A stretch of DNA of 64,000 nt, taken from assembly GCF_002855515.1 (NCBI RefSeq), contig NZ_PKRP01000007.1, positions 124,001 through 188,000 of the forward strand, given 5' to 3'. Shown here one piece after another: positions 16,871-24,256 of the stretch. Under the pieces are notes generated by a model. That model was not told the DNA's origin and did no database searches. It saw only the letters and a list, made by a program, of their open reading frames with translations. Position 1 is the stretch's first letter; the number at the start of each line of letters is the position of its first letter. A program made the position numbers and the translations under genes. The DNA comes from Rhizobium sp. TH135 (GTDB taxonomy: Bacteria; Pseudomonadota; Alphaproteobacteria; Rhizobiales; Rhizobiaceae).

Positions 16871-18760
16871 CTAACGCGGCATGCCGCTCGGTCGCAGATG
16901 ACGTTTCAGGGCTGCGATACGGAAGATGGCATTGGGGGCGCCGTAGCCGGCATAGCCCCGGCGCTCGACGATTTCGAAGAAGAAGCCCTCTCCATAAGTC
17001 GGGGAATATAGCTGGAAATACTCGCCCGCATCATCCCGGTCGTAGAGGATGTTGGCGGCTTTCATCCGCTCGACCAGATCGGGATCAAGCCCGAAGCGGA
17101 CTTCGACATCGTCATAGTAGTTTGGCGAGATCACCAAGGACTTGAAGCCATTGTGCGCCAGGGCTTCCGCCGTCGCGAAGATGTCGTCGGTTTCAAAGGC
17201 AATGTGCTGGCTACCGGAACCGAAGGTCTCCGCGATGAAACGGCCCGCGAGCGTATTCCGGTTCTCGGCCCCGTTTAGCGTGATCCGCAGGCGACCGTCT
17301 TGCGTTTCGACCACCTGGCTCCGCACCACCCCCGCGGGATCGATGATGTCGACCATGGGCGTCTTCCGGGTCGCGAACTGCGAGGTGTAAAAGAGAAGCC
17401 AGGTCAGCATCTCCTCATAGCGGGTCGTCTGGGCAAGATGGTCGATCCGCGTCAGCCCGACGGAAGACGCAGTGGTCTGATCCTCGGCAATCGGTTCAAA
17501 TTCGACGTCCCAGATGTCGCCAAGCGAAGTCTTGCGGTCGAGGAAGTAGACGATCCCGCCGCCAACACCCCGGATCGCAGGCACCTGTATCTCGCCCGGC
17601 CCCACCGGCTGGCGAAAATCTTCCGATCCCAACTGCAAAGCACGAGAATGCGCGGCATAGGCATCGTCCACCATCAACCCGAAGGCATAGGCGTTAGCGC
17701 CATGGACGAGGTAGGAGGCGTTGGCGAACCCCTTTTCCTCCCGGTTGAGGACAAGGTTGATCTCGCCCTGCCGCATCACGGTGACGGCCTTGCTGTGATG
17801 GCGGCCGACAGCGCGAAAACCCAGGATCTCCAGCAAGGCCTCGAGCTCACGACCGTCATCGTCACCGACGGCGAATTCAACGAAAGCAATCCCGGAGACC
17901 TCGCTGCGATCTGGCATTGCAGGAACCGGGATACGCATGTCTGGCTCGACGCGCCGGACCTGGTCCATGAGATAGACGAGAGAGCGTCGGCCATCCCTCG
18001 ATATCGCCTCGGGCGATCCACCGCGGAACTGGTCGTTGAAGATCTCCAGCGACAGATAGCCATTGTAACCCGTCGCCGCGATCGCCTGCATGAAGGGTGT
18101 CACGGCAAGGTCGCCTTCGCCCGGCATGTTGCGGAAGTGACGCGACCAGTAGAGAAGATCCATCTCGATCAGCGGCGCGTCGGCGAGCTGAACGATAAAG
18201 ATGCGGTCACCTGGAATGGACCGGATCGAATTGACCTCGATCTTGCGTGCCAGAGTGTGAAAACTGTCGAGGATCAGCCCGATACTCGGGTGATCGACCC
18301 GGCGGACGATTTCCCACGCATCCCGGTGGTCGTTGATGTGACGACCCCAGGCGAGAGCCTCATAGCCGACCCGAAGGCCCCGTTTTGCCGCCCGCTCGCC
18401 GAGTTCGTGAAAATCGGCTGCCGCGCGGTCGATCCCGCCAAGTGACACGGGCGAGGCGTTTGAGCAGATCAGCATCAGATCAGTGCCAAGCTCCGCCATC
18501 AGATCGAACTTGCGTTCGGCACGGTCGAAGTTACGGCTGCGGAAGGGCTCCGGCATGCCTTCGAAGTCGCGGAAAGGCTGGAAAAGCGAGACGGTCAGTC
18601 CGTGATCGCGAACCATCTGTCCCACTTCGGCGGGTGATCGGTCGAACGCCAGGAAGTCGTTTTCGAAGATCTCGATCCCGTCGAAACCGGCACGGGCGAT
18701 CGCCGAGAGCTTCTCTTCGAATTCGCCGCTGATCGACACCGTCGCAATCGAGGTTTTCAT
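16871..18760 (-). CDS. quiC: QuiC-type 3-dehydroshikimate dehydratase (TIM barrel plus HPPD-like domains)
   Basis: A 629-residue fusion. The start is ATG 18760 with AGAGGA upstream; the extension to 18811 overlaps the preceding gene. Residues ~1-290 are a sugar-phosphate isomerase-type TIM barrel (GFDGIEIFENDFL, GYEALAWGRHINDHRDAW, GLILDSFHTLAR, YLSLEIFNDQFRGG carry the metal ligands). Residues ~300-629 are VOC domains like 4-hydroxyphenylpyruvate dioxygenase, ending EGFFFEIVERRGYAGYG. This architecture is that of bacterial dehydroshikimate dehydratases such as QuiC1 of Pseudomonas, which make protocatechuate from 3-dehydroshikimate. It is last in the operon running from 23140. Confidence 0.88.
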   Translation of the reverse strand: MKTSIATVSISGEFEEKLSAIARAGFDGIEIFENDFLAFDRSPAEVGQMVRDHGLTVSLFQPFRDFEGMPEPFRSRNFDRAERKFDLMAELGTDLMLICSNASPVSLGGIDRAAADFHELGERAAKRGLRVGYEALAWGRHINDHRDAWEIVRRVDHPSIGLILDSFHTLARKIEVNSIRSIPGDRIFIVQLADAPLIEMDLLYWSRHFRNMPGEGDLAVTPFMQAIAATGYNGYLSLEIFNDQFRGGSPEAISRDGRRSLVYLMDQVRRVEPDMRIPVPAMPDRSEVSGIAFVEFAVGDDDGRELEALLEILGFRAVGRHHSKAVTVMRQGEINLVLNREEKGFANASYLVHGANAYAFGLMVDDAYAAHSRALQLGSEDFRQPVGPGEIQVPAIRGVGGGIVYFLDRKTSLGDIWDVEFEPIAEDQTTASSVGLTRIDHLAQTTRYEEMLTWLLFYTSQFATRKTPMVDIIDPAGVVRSQVVETQDGRLRITLNGAENRNTLAGRFIAETFGSGSQHIAFETDDIFATAEALAHNGFKSLVISPNYYDDVEVRFGLDPDLVERMKAANILYDRDDAGEYFQLYSPTYGEGFFFEIVERRGYAGYGAPNAIFRIAALKRHLRPSGMPR

Positions 18761-18791
18761 CGCCGCATCCTCTGTTTCGCCCGATGGCTTT

Positions 18792-19241
18792 TCACCGTTT
18801 TCCTTCTGCAACGAGCAGCTTCAGGGCTCGCACAGCATGGGGGTATCCCGTCGCCCCGAGGCCCGCCATGACGGCCGTAGCCGTCATCGAGACGAGGGAT
18901 TTGTGATAGATCTGCTCGCGCCGATGCACATTACTGATGTGGAACTCGATGATCGGCCCCTTGAACATCTTGAGCGCGTCGAGGAGCGCCAGCGACGTGA
19001 AGGTGAAAGCTGCCGGATTGATCAGGATGCCGGATCCTTCGTCGATCGCCTCGTGCACCGACTCGATCAGCATCTCCTCGCTGTTGGTCTGCCGGAAGAC
19101 GACCGACCATTCCCCGGCCGCCTCCCGGCACCAGAACTCCACGTCGGATAGCGTGTGATGGCCGTAGATCTCAGGTTCGCGCCGACCAAGGCGGTTCAGG
19201 TTTGGTCCGTTGAGGATGAAGAGCGGCTTGTGCTGCGTCAT
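18792..19241 (-). CDS. aroQ: Type II 3-dehydroquinate dehydratase homologue with altered active site
   Basis: A 149-residue protein of normal AroQ length. Conserved parts: FILNGPNLNRLGRREPEIYGHHTL (catalytic Tyr and Arg of the lid), FRQTNSEEMLIESVHEA, and FHISNVHRRE. Two positions differ from the family. The usual NP-G-A-x-T-H-T-S reads NPAAFTFTS, so the active-site His is Phe. The usual EEFRHHS reads EQIYHKS, so the second Arg is Tyr. It sits between the TRAP permease and the dehydroshikimate dehydratase. A dehydroquinate dehydratase role fits the pathway, but these changes suggest altered activity or a different substrate. Confidence 0.8.
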   Translation of the reverse strand: MTQHKPLFILNGPNLNRLGRREPEIYGHHTLSDVEFWCREAAGEWSVVFRQTNSEEMLIESVHEAIDEGSGILINPAAFTFTSLALLDALKMFKGPIIEFHISNVHRREQIYHKSLVSMTATAVMAGLGATGYPHAVRALKLLVAEGKR

Positions 19242-19251
19242 GGTCCTCTCC

Positions 19252-20553
19252 TCATCCCTGATAGCCGAGCAGGCGCGGCAGCCAGAGCACTGTCTCGGGG
19301 ACGAAGGTGATCACGACAAGGCACAGCACCATCCACAGAATGAAAGGCCAGGCATCGCGGACGATATCTCTGAGCGGTGCGCCCGAAATCTTCGCGACGA
19401 TGAACAGCAACAGGCCATACGGCGGCGTGACCAGCCCCAGCATGATGTTGACCACCACGACAACGCCGAAATGGACGAGATCGATACCCAGCGCCTGAGC
19501 TGTCGGGATGAGCACGGGGACGACGATCAAAAGGATTGTCGTGCCTTCGAGGAAGCAGCCGAGCAGGAGCAGCAGGATGTTGACGAAGATCAGGAAGACG
19601 ACCGGGGACATGTCCCAACTGGTCAGGATGCCCTTTATGCTTTCCGGAATGTTCTCGATGGTGATGACATAGTTGAAGACGAGCGCACCGGCGATCAGCA
19701 TGCCGATCGAGGCGGTGGTCTTCCCGCTGGTCAGAAGCGCGCTGTAAAGAGCGTTCCAGCGGATGCTGCGATAGAGCACGGCCGAAACCAGCAGGGCATA
19801 AGCCGCCGCCAGCGCTGCAGCCTCCGTGGGCGTCGTCACCCCCGAATAGATGCAGCCGAGTAGCAGCACCGGCATGAACAAAGCGGGGAGCGCGCGCCAG
19901 GTGACGCCGGGGATCTCGCGCAACGGCACCGGCGCCTCGACCGGGAAATTCTGCCGACGCGCCGTGATCGCGACCTGCACCATCTGCAGGACGGCCATCA
20001 AGAGCCCCGGAACCATGCCAGCGAGGAAGAGATAGCCGATCGAGGCATCCGAAACGAGCGCATAGATGATCATCGGAATGGAAGGCGGAATGATCGGGCC
20101 GATCACCGAGGTGACAGCCGTCAGGGCCGCCGCAAAGCTCGGCGTATAGCGACCGCCATCCGTCATCAGCTTCTGCATCATGCTGCCGGTCCCGGCGGCA
20201 TCGGCAATCGCCGAACCCGACATGCCGGCAAAGATGATGCTTTGCACGACATTGACCTGGGCCAGGCCACCGCGAAAGCGTCCGACCAGCACGTTGCAGA
20301 ACGACAAGAGCCGTTCGGTCATCGAGCCGATATTCATCAGCTCGGCCGCCAGGATGAATAACGGCACGGCCAGGATCACGTAGTTGGAATACATGCCGTT
20401 CAAGAACTGCTCGGCGACGATGCCCATGTCGGCACCGGACAGCAGTAGGTAGAGGATCGACCCACAGATCATCGACAAGCCGATGGGCAGGCCGAGGAAA
20501 GCGAGCGCCGTGATCACCACGAGCGACAGGGAAAAGGGGCTGGCCAGGTTCAT
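19252..20553 (-). CDS. dctM: TRAP transporter large permease subunit (DctM)
   Basis: A 433-residue membrane protein. The start is ATG 20553, overlapping the small-subunit stop as ATGA; the frame extends further upstream only as a shadow of dctQ. Family segments: FLNGMYSNYVILAVPLFILAAELMN, MSGSAIADAAGTGSMMQKLM, IGPIIPPSIPMIIYAL, GVTTPTEAAALAAAYAL, and the terminal GLVTPPYGLLLFIV. About 12 helices. With DctQ and DctP it forms a sodium-driven importer, probably for shikimate, quinate or dehydroshikimate given the neighbours. Confidence 0.94.
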   Translation of the reverse strand: MNLASPFSLSLVVITALAFLGLPIGLSMICGSILYLLLSGADMGIVAEQFLNGMYSNYVILAVPLFILAAELMNIGSMTERLLSFCNVLVGRFRGGLAQVNVVQSIIFAGMSGSAIADAAGTGSMMQKLMTDGGRYTPSFAAALTAVTSVIGPIIPPSIPMIIYALVSDASIGYLFLAGMVPGLLMAVLQMVQVAITARRQNFPVEAPVPLREIPGVTWRALPALFMPVLLLGCIYSGVTTPTEAAALAAAYALLVSAVLYRSIRWNALYSALLTSGKTTASIGMLIAGALVFNYVITIENIPESIKGILTSWDMSPVVFLIFVNILLLLLGCFLEGTTILLIVVPVLIPTAQALGIDLVHFGVVVVVNIMLGLVTPPYGLLLFIVAKISGAPLRDIVRDAWPFILWMVLCLVVITFVPETVLWLPRLLGYQG

Positions 20554-21068
20554 ACGCCGGAACTCGCTTTGGTCGGGTCGAAGCCCTCGGGCGCCTTGCC
20601 GCGGATCGCCAGCGTGCAGAGCCAGAGGTGGCGCACGATCATGGCAATCGCGAAGACGACATAGATGGAATAGAGAACGTCGAAACGGATCTTCAGATAG
20701 GCGGTGCTCTCGACGCGCATGAAGGTCACATAATCGATGACGGCCGGAAGCGACCACGTGAACAGCACGACGAGGCTGGCGGAACCGATGACCTGCATCA
20801 CGCGCAGCCCGCGGGCGGTTGCCGCTCCCCAGAACAGATCGAAGCGGATCTCATCGACCTCCCGCACAACGAAGGCAGACCCGAACAGCACCATCCAGAT
20901 CCACAAAGCGACGCTCGCTTCGTGTGTCCAGCCAATCGAGAGATTGAGGAGATAGCGGGAGAAGATCTGCAGCAGGAAGATGACGAACATCGCCAGCAGC
21001 ATCATGGCGAGCAGATTTTCTGCCCGATACCTGAGCCAGCTTCCGATCGTGGCAAATCGATTGTCCAT
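20550..21068 (-). CDS. dctQ: TRAP transporter small permease subunit (DctQ)
   Basis: A 172-residue four-helix membrane protein with the DctQ pattern NLLAMMLLAMFVIFLLQIFSRYLLNLSIGWTHEASVALWIWMVLFGSAF and REVDEIRFDLFWG. It is 68 bases downstream of the binding-protein gene, with an intervening RNA hairpin, and overlaps dctM. Confidence 0.92.
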   Translation of the reverse strand: MDNRFATIGSWLRYRAENLLAMMLLAMFVIFLLQIFSRYLLNLSIGWTHEASVALWIWMVLFGSAFVVREVDEIRFDLFWGAATARGLRVMQVIGSASLVVLFTWSLPAVIDYVTFMRVESTAYLKIRFDVLYSIYVVFAIAMIVRHLWLCTLAIRGKAPEGFDPTKASSGV

Positions 21069-21090
21069 AGGCCGAGCCTTTTCTGATGGG

Positions 21091-21119
21091 CCGGGAGCCG
21101 GAGGATATCCGGCTCCCGG
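21091..21119 (-). other. Intercistronic RNA hairpin after the TRAP binding-protein gene
   Basis: CCGGGAGCCGGA (21108-21119 read on the minus strand), loop of five, then the perfect 12-base complement (21091-21102). It begins 18 bases after the dctP stop and has no following U tract, so it is more likely a 3'-end stabiliser of dctP mRNA than a terminator. Confidence 0.7.
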
Positions 21120-21136
21120 GTCTCATGGGGATGGGC

Positions 21137-22129
21137 TCAGAGTGCGCCGACCTTTTCGAGGATACCCTCGGGCCAGGACTTCGCCAGATCGGAGGCCAGA
21201 TACTTTTCCTGGGCGAACTTGCGGAAGGCTGCAACATCCGGTTCGTAGATCTCAAGGCCGGCAGCCTTGAATTCCTCGACCAGCGTCTTCTCCTGGGCGA
21301 GATGCTGTTCTTCGCTCCACTGCATTGCCTTGTCGGCGGCTGCCTGCACCTTGGCCTGCTGCTCCGGCGAGAGCGCCTTCCAGGTTTCGGCAGAGATGGT
21401 CAGCAGGTCGTAGCCGATCAGATGCGAGGTCATGACGATCTGCGACATGACTTCGTAGAACTTCATGTTCTTGACGTTCGGCAGCGGATTGTCCTGGCCA
21501 TCGATCGCACCGGTCTGCAGGCCGGTATAGACTTCGGCATAGGCCATCGGCACCGGGTTGGCACCGAGCGCCTCGCCGAGGAACTGCCAGGCATCGCCAC
21601 CCGGCATGCGCAGCTTCACGCCCGAGAGATCGGCCGGCGTCGCAATCTTCTTGTCACTCTTCAGGCCCACCTGGCGGGCGCCGAAATAGGTCGGTCCGAG
21701 GATGTAAACACCGGCTTTTTCTTCAGCCATCTTCTTGAACTCGGCGCCGACGTCGCTTGCAAAGAAGGCACGCACATGGGCGGCATCCCGGAACAGATAG
21801 GCCGAGGTCAGGACCGACCATTCAGGCACCTGCTTGGCGATATCCTGCGGCGCGATGTTGCCCATCTGCAGATTGCCGCGCTGGAGCGCCACGAGCTCGG
21901 TGCCCTGCTTGAACAGCGTGCCGCCGAAGAAGGGCTCGACCGTGAAGCCGTCCTTCAGCTCATCGGCAAACATCTTGACCATGCCGGCACGAATGTCCTG
22001 CTCGGAGAACACGGCCGACAGCTTGAGCGTGACGGGTTCCTGGGCATAGGCCGGAAGCGAAACGGCTGTCATCGCTCCGAGTGCGACGGATCCTGCGAGA
22101 AACATACGGCGTGTGAATTCCATCATCAT
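21137..22129 (-). CDS. dctP: TRAP transporter periplasmic binding protein (DctP)
   Basis: A 330-residue solute receptor. Three consecutive ATGs begin at 22129, 22126 and 22123 after GGAGGAAGAC; the first is used here, the second is equally plausible. The N terminus FTRRMFLAGSVALGAM has a twin-arginine motif followed by a hydrophobic stretch ending at PAYAQE, so export by Tat is possible. DctP features: the conserved Arg in GGVKLRMPG-like VKLRMPGGDAWQFLGEALGANPVPMAYAEVYTGLQTGAIDGQDNPL. That Arg binds the ligand carboxylate, consistent with shikimate or quinate. Confidence 0.93.
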   Translation of the reverse strand: MMMEFTRRMFLAGSVALGAMTAVSLPAYAQEPVTLKLSAVFSEQDIRAGMVKMFADELKDGFTVEPFFGGTLFKQGTELVALQRGNLQMGNIAPQDIAKQVPEWSVLTSAYLFRDAAHVRAFFASDVGAEFKKMAEEKAGVYILGPTYFGARQVGLKSDKKIATPADLSGVKLRMPGGDAWQFLGEALGANPVPMAYAEVYTGLQTGAIDGQDNPLPNVKNMKFYEVMSQIVMTSHLIGYDLLTISAETWKALSPEQQAKVQAAADKAMQWSEEQHLAQEKTLVEEFKAAGLEIYEPDVAAFRKFAQEKYLASDLAKSWPEGILEKVGAL

Positions 22130-22252
22130 GTCTTCCTCCTCTTGTCCCTGCCCCTCCTCGGGCTTGGGGACTTTCTTCTCCCTGACCGGCGAGAGCCGAT
22201 CGACCAAAAACCCTGTGCTGCCGGCCCACCGTGCCGGCCTGCATTTTTCTTC

Positions 22253-23140
22253 TCAGGCCCGTCGGGCCAGATCATTCACCGTCGAGCCCGTAAGCTCCTT
22301 AAAATGCGCAAGCATGCGCCTTGCATCCGGCGGAAGTCCGGTGAACAGCGAAAACGCACCAACAGCCTGAAAGACAGCCATGCCTCCGCCATTCGCAACC
22401 TGGCAACCACGCTGCTGCGCCGCCTGCACGAGTGCGGTCTCCAGCGGGAAATACACGATCTCGGCCACCCAGAGAGAGGGATGCAACAGATCTGCCGACA
22501 AAGGCATGCCCGGATGCTTGTCCATTCCCATGGGCGTGGCATGCACGAGACCGGTCGCCTTCGCCATGGCACCCCCGAGGTCCTGTCCGGCACGGACAAC
22601 TGCCTGCGGAAAAAGTTCGCCCATCAGCGCGGCGAGCTCTGCCGAGCGAGCCTCATCAATATCGAAGACCGTCAGCGCCTTTGCCCCGAGCTGCAAAACG
22701 GCAAAGGCTGTGGCGGCACCGGCCCCACCCGCACCGATCTGGACGACATCCGTCAAGTCGGCATTCGGGAGCTGGCGCTGCAATCCCTCGGCAAAACCCC
22801 ACCAGTCGGTATTGTGCCCGATCCGCTTGCCATCCCGAAGAACCACGGTGTTCACAGCGCCGAGCTTGCGCGCATCGTCCGACAGGTCGGACAACAGGGG
22901 GATGATCTTCTGCTTGCAGGGATAGGTGATGTTGAGGCCGCAAAGGCCCTGCTCTTCCGCCTCGACGACAAGGCTCTCCAGAGCATCGGGCGTGAGCTTT
23001 CTCTCGTTGAGATCGATCAGCTCGTACCGGTAATCAAGCCCAAGAGCCGACCCTTCACGCATGTGCATGGCAGGCGTCAGCGATCGCTGGATCCCAAATC
23101 CAATCAATCCGGCTCGCTTGATGTCCCGCTTCGTGGGCAT
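22253..23140 (-). CDS. Quinate/shikimate dehydrogenase (AroE family)
   Basis: A 295-residue enzyme. The start is ATG 23140, preceded by GGGAG at five bases; upstream ATGs are poorly spaced. The substrate-binding motif is S-L-T in FGIQRSLTPAMH, the S-x-T form seen in catabolic quinate/shikimate dehydrogenases. Catalytic Lys lies in LNITYPCKQK and Asp in GHNTDWWGFAEGL. The NAD(P) site is VVQIGAGGAGAATAFAVLQLGAK, and the end has the GGGMAVFQAVGAFSLFTG motif. It oxidises shikimate (or quinate) to the 3-dehydro compound, the first catabolic step here. It is the first gene of the TetR-controlled operon. Confidence 0.9.
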   Translation of the reverse strand: MPTKRDIKRAGLIGFGIQRSLTPAMHMREGSALGLDYRYELIDLNERKLTPDALESLVVEAEEQGLCGLNITYPCKQKIIPLLSDLSDDARKLGAVNTVVLRDGKRIGHNTDWWGFAEGLQRQLPNADLTDVVQIGAGGAGAATAFAVLQLGAKALTVFDIDEARSAELAALMGELFPQAVVRAGQDLGGAMAKATGLVHATPMGMDKHPGMPLSADLLHPSLWVAEIVYFPLETALVQAAQQRGCQVANGGGMAVFQAVGAFSLFTGLPPDARRMLAHFKELTGSTVNDLARRA

Positions 23141-23213
23141 GACCACTCCCATTTCCCGAGCGTAAGATCCACTTGCGCTGCAGGCCTCCCAACCTGGCAA
23201 TGATCAATAATGT

Positions 23214-23232
23214 ACTAACTAGTTAGTGTCAA
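23214..23232 (-). promoter_or_regulatory. TetR operator overlapping the shikimate operon promoter
   Basis: A perfect 14-base palindrome ACTAACTAGTTAGT spans 23214-23227. Read on the minus strand, TTGACA (23232-23227) forms a -35 box directly at its edge, so the operator fills the spacer region of the promoter for the dehydrogenase operon. The divergent TetR gene begins at 23329. Confidence 0.7.
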
Positions 23233-23328
23233 CGTCAAACAGGTTGATGCGCCCTTTCGACGGCACTATGAACAGAGGGCTCGGGGGGCGAGGGAATGGA
23301 CTCACAGGCGCCGAGACGGGGGAGGAGC

Positions 23329-23970
23329 ATGGCAAAGACGGCCGGGGACACGCGCAGGAATGATCCTGAGGGCACCAAGGAGAATATTCTCGAGGTGGCG
23401 ACCCAGGAATTTTCCGAATTCGGCCTGTCCGGGGCAAGGGTCGATTCGATCGCGGAAAAGACACGCACATCCAAGCGGATGATCTACTACTACTATGGCA
23501 GCAAGGAAGGGCTTTACCTTGCAGTGCTCGAGCGCGCCTATCGCAAGATCCGGTCGTTGGAGGCAGACCTTCAGCTCGCCGAACTACCGCCCGACGAGGC
23601 CCTGCGGCGCCTGATCAATACGACCTTCGATCACGACGAGCAGAACCCGGACTTCGTCCGTCTGGTCAGCATCGAGAATATTCATCACGCCATGCACATG
23701 AAACGCTCGAGCGAGATCGCCGATCTCAACATATCAGTCATCCGGACGCTTCAGGACATCATTGATCGCGGCCTGCAAGGCAACCATTTCAAGCGCCGGG
23801 TCGATGCGATTGACCTGCACATGCTGATCAGCGCCTTCTGCTTCTTCCGCGTTTCCAACCGCTATACCTTCGGGACCATCTTCGAGCGCGACCTGTCCGA
23901 ACCAGCACTCTACGCCCGCCACCAACAGATGATCGCCGACGCGGTCCTGAGCTACCTGCGCTCAGAATAG
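23329..23970 (+). CDS. TetR-family repressor of the shikimate/quinate operon
   Basis: A 213-residue regulator. The start at 23329 follows GGGGGAGGAGC; the frame is open from 23296 without a well-spaced site. The N-terminal helix-turn-helix reads TKENILEVATQEFSEFGLSGARVDSIAEKTRTSKRMIYYYYGSKEGLYLAVLE. The C-terminal half matches the TetR_C_33-like group seen near aromatic-acid catabolic genes. It is divergent from the dehydrogenase operon, whose promoter contains a strong palindrome. Confidence 0.9.
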   Translation: MAKTAGDTRRNDPEGTKENILEVATQEFSEFGLSGARVDSIAEKTRTSKRMIYYYYGSKEGLYLAVLERAYRKIRSLEADLQLAELPPDEALRRLINTTFDHDEQNPDFVRLVSIENIHHAMHMKRSSEIADLNISVIRTLQDIIDRGLQGNHFKRRVDAIDLHMLISAFCFFRVSNRYTFGTIFERDLSEPALYARHQQMIADAVLSYLRSE

Positions 23971-24097
23971 CTCCTCCGTACTGCGATCTAGCGGATCCCG
24001 CGCTTGGATCGCGGGACACCAGAGCATCAAACGCGGAATGATCCGAGAGAAATCAGAGCCTCTCTGCATTTTCGAGTTTGCACCCCCCTGTCTCTGC

Positions 24098-24127
24098 TTG
24101 ACAAAGATCGGGTGGGCATATTTTAAT
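24098..24127 (+). promoter_or_regulatory. Promoter of the AmiCR/amide operon
   Basis: TTGACA (24098-24103), 18-base spacer, TTTAAT (24122-24127; five of six match to TATAAT). Transcription would start near 24134, just before a run of hairpins and a terminator that precede amiC. The 286 bases between the TetR gene and amiC are otherwise this leader. Confidence 0.6.
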
Positions 24128-24141
24128 CATGCACACCATAT

Positions 24142-24199
24142 GGGCACTGAGCCCAAGAATTCTCAAATCGACGACATCCGTCAACGGGCAATATCGCCC
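24142..24199 (+). promoter_or_regulatory. Leader RNA hairpins, candidate ANTAR (AmiR) target
   Basis: Small hairpins in the leader: GGGC-ACTGA-GCCC (24142-24154), GACG-ACATC-CGTC (24170-24182) and GGGC-AATATC-GCCC (24186-24199, six-base loop). ANTAR proteins bind two tandem stem-loops with six-base loops having A at position 1 and G at 4. The last hairpin has a six-base loop with A1 but not G4; the first has A1 and G4 but a five-base loop. The last one shares bases 24198-24199 with the terminator stem, so binding there would block terminator formation. The match is partial. Confidence 0.45.
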
Positions 24200-24241
24200 C
24201 ACAACGCCCCGATCGCCGGGACCCGCGTTGTGGGTTTTTTT
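24198..24241 (+). terminator. Intrinsic terminator in the leader upstream of amiC
   Basis: CCCACAACGC (24198-24207) pairs perfectly with GCGTTGTGGG (24225-24234), followed by seven T residues (24235-24241). It lies 16 bases before the amiC ATG, between the promoter and the whole operon. This is the position expected of a conditional terminator relieved by AmiR-type antitermination. Confidence 0.88.
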
Positions 24242-24256
24242 GCGTTTGGAAAGCAC

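Noticed and set aside
24038..24256. N-terminal extension of amiC
   Set aside because: The extension would cross the leader terminator; ATG 24257 has a ribosome site and gives a normal AmiC length.
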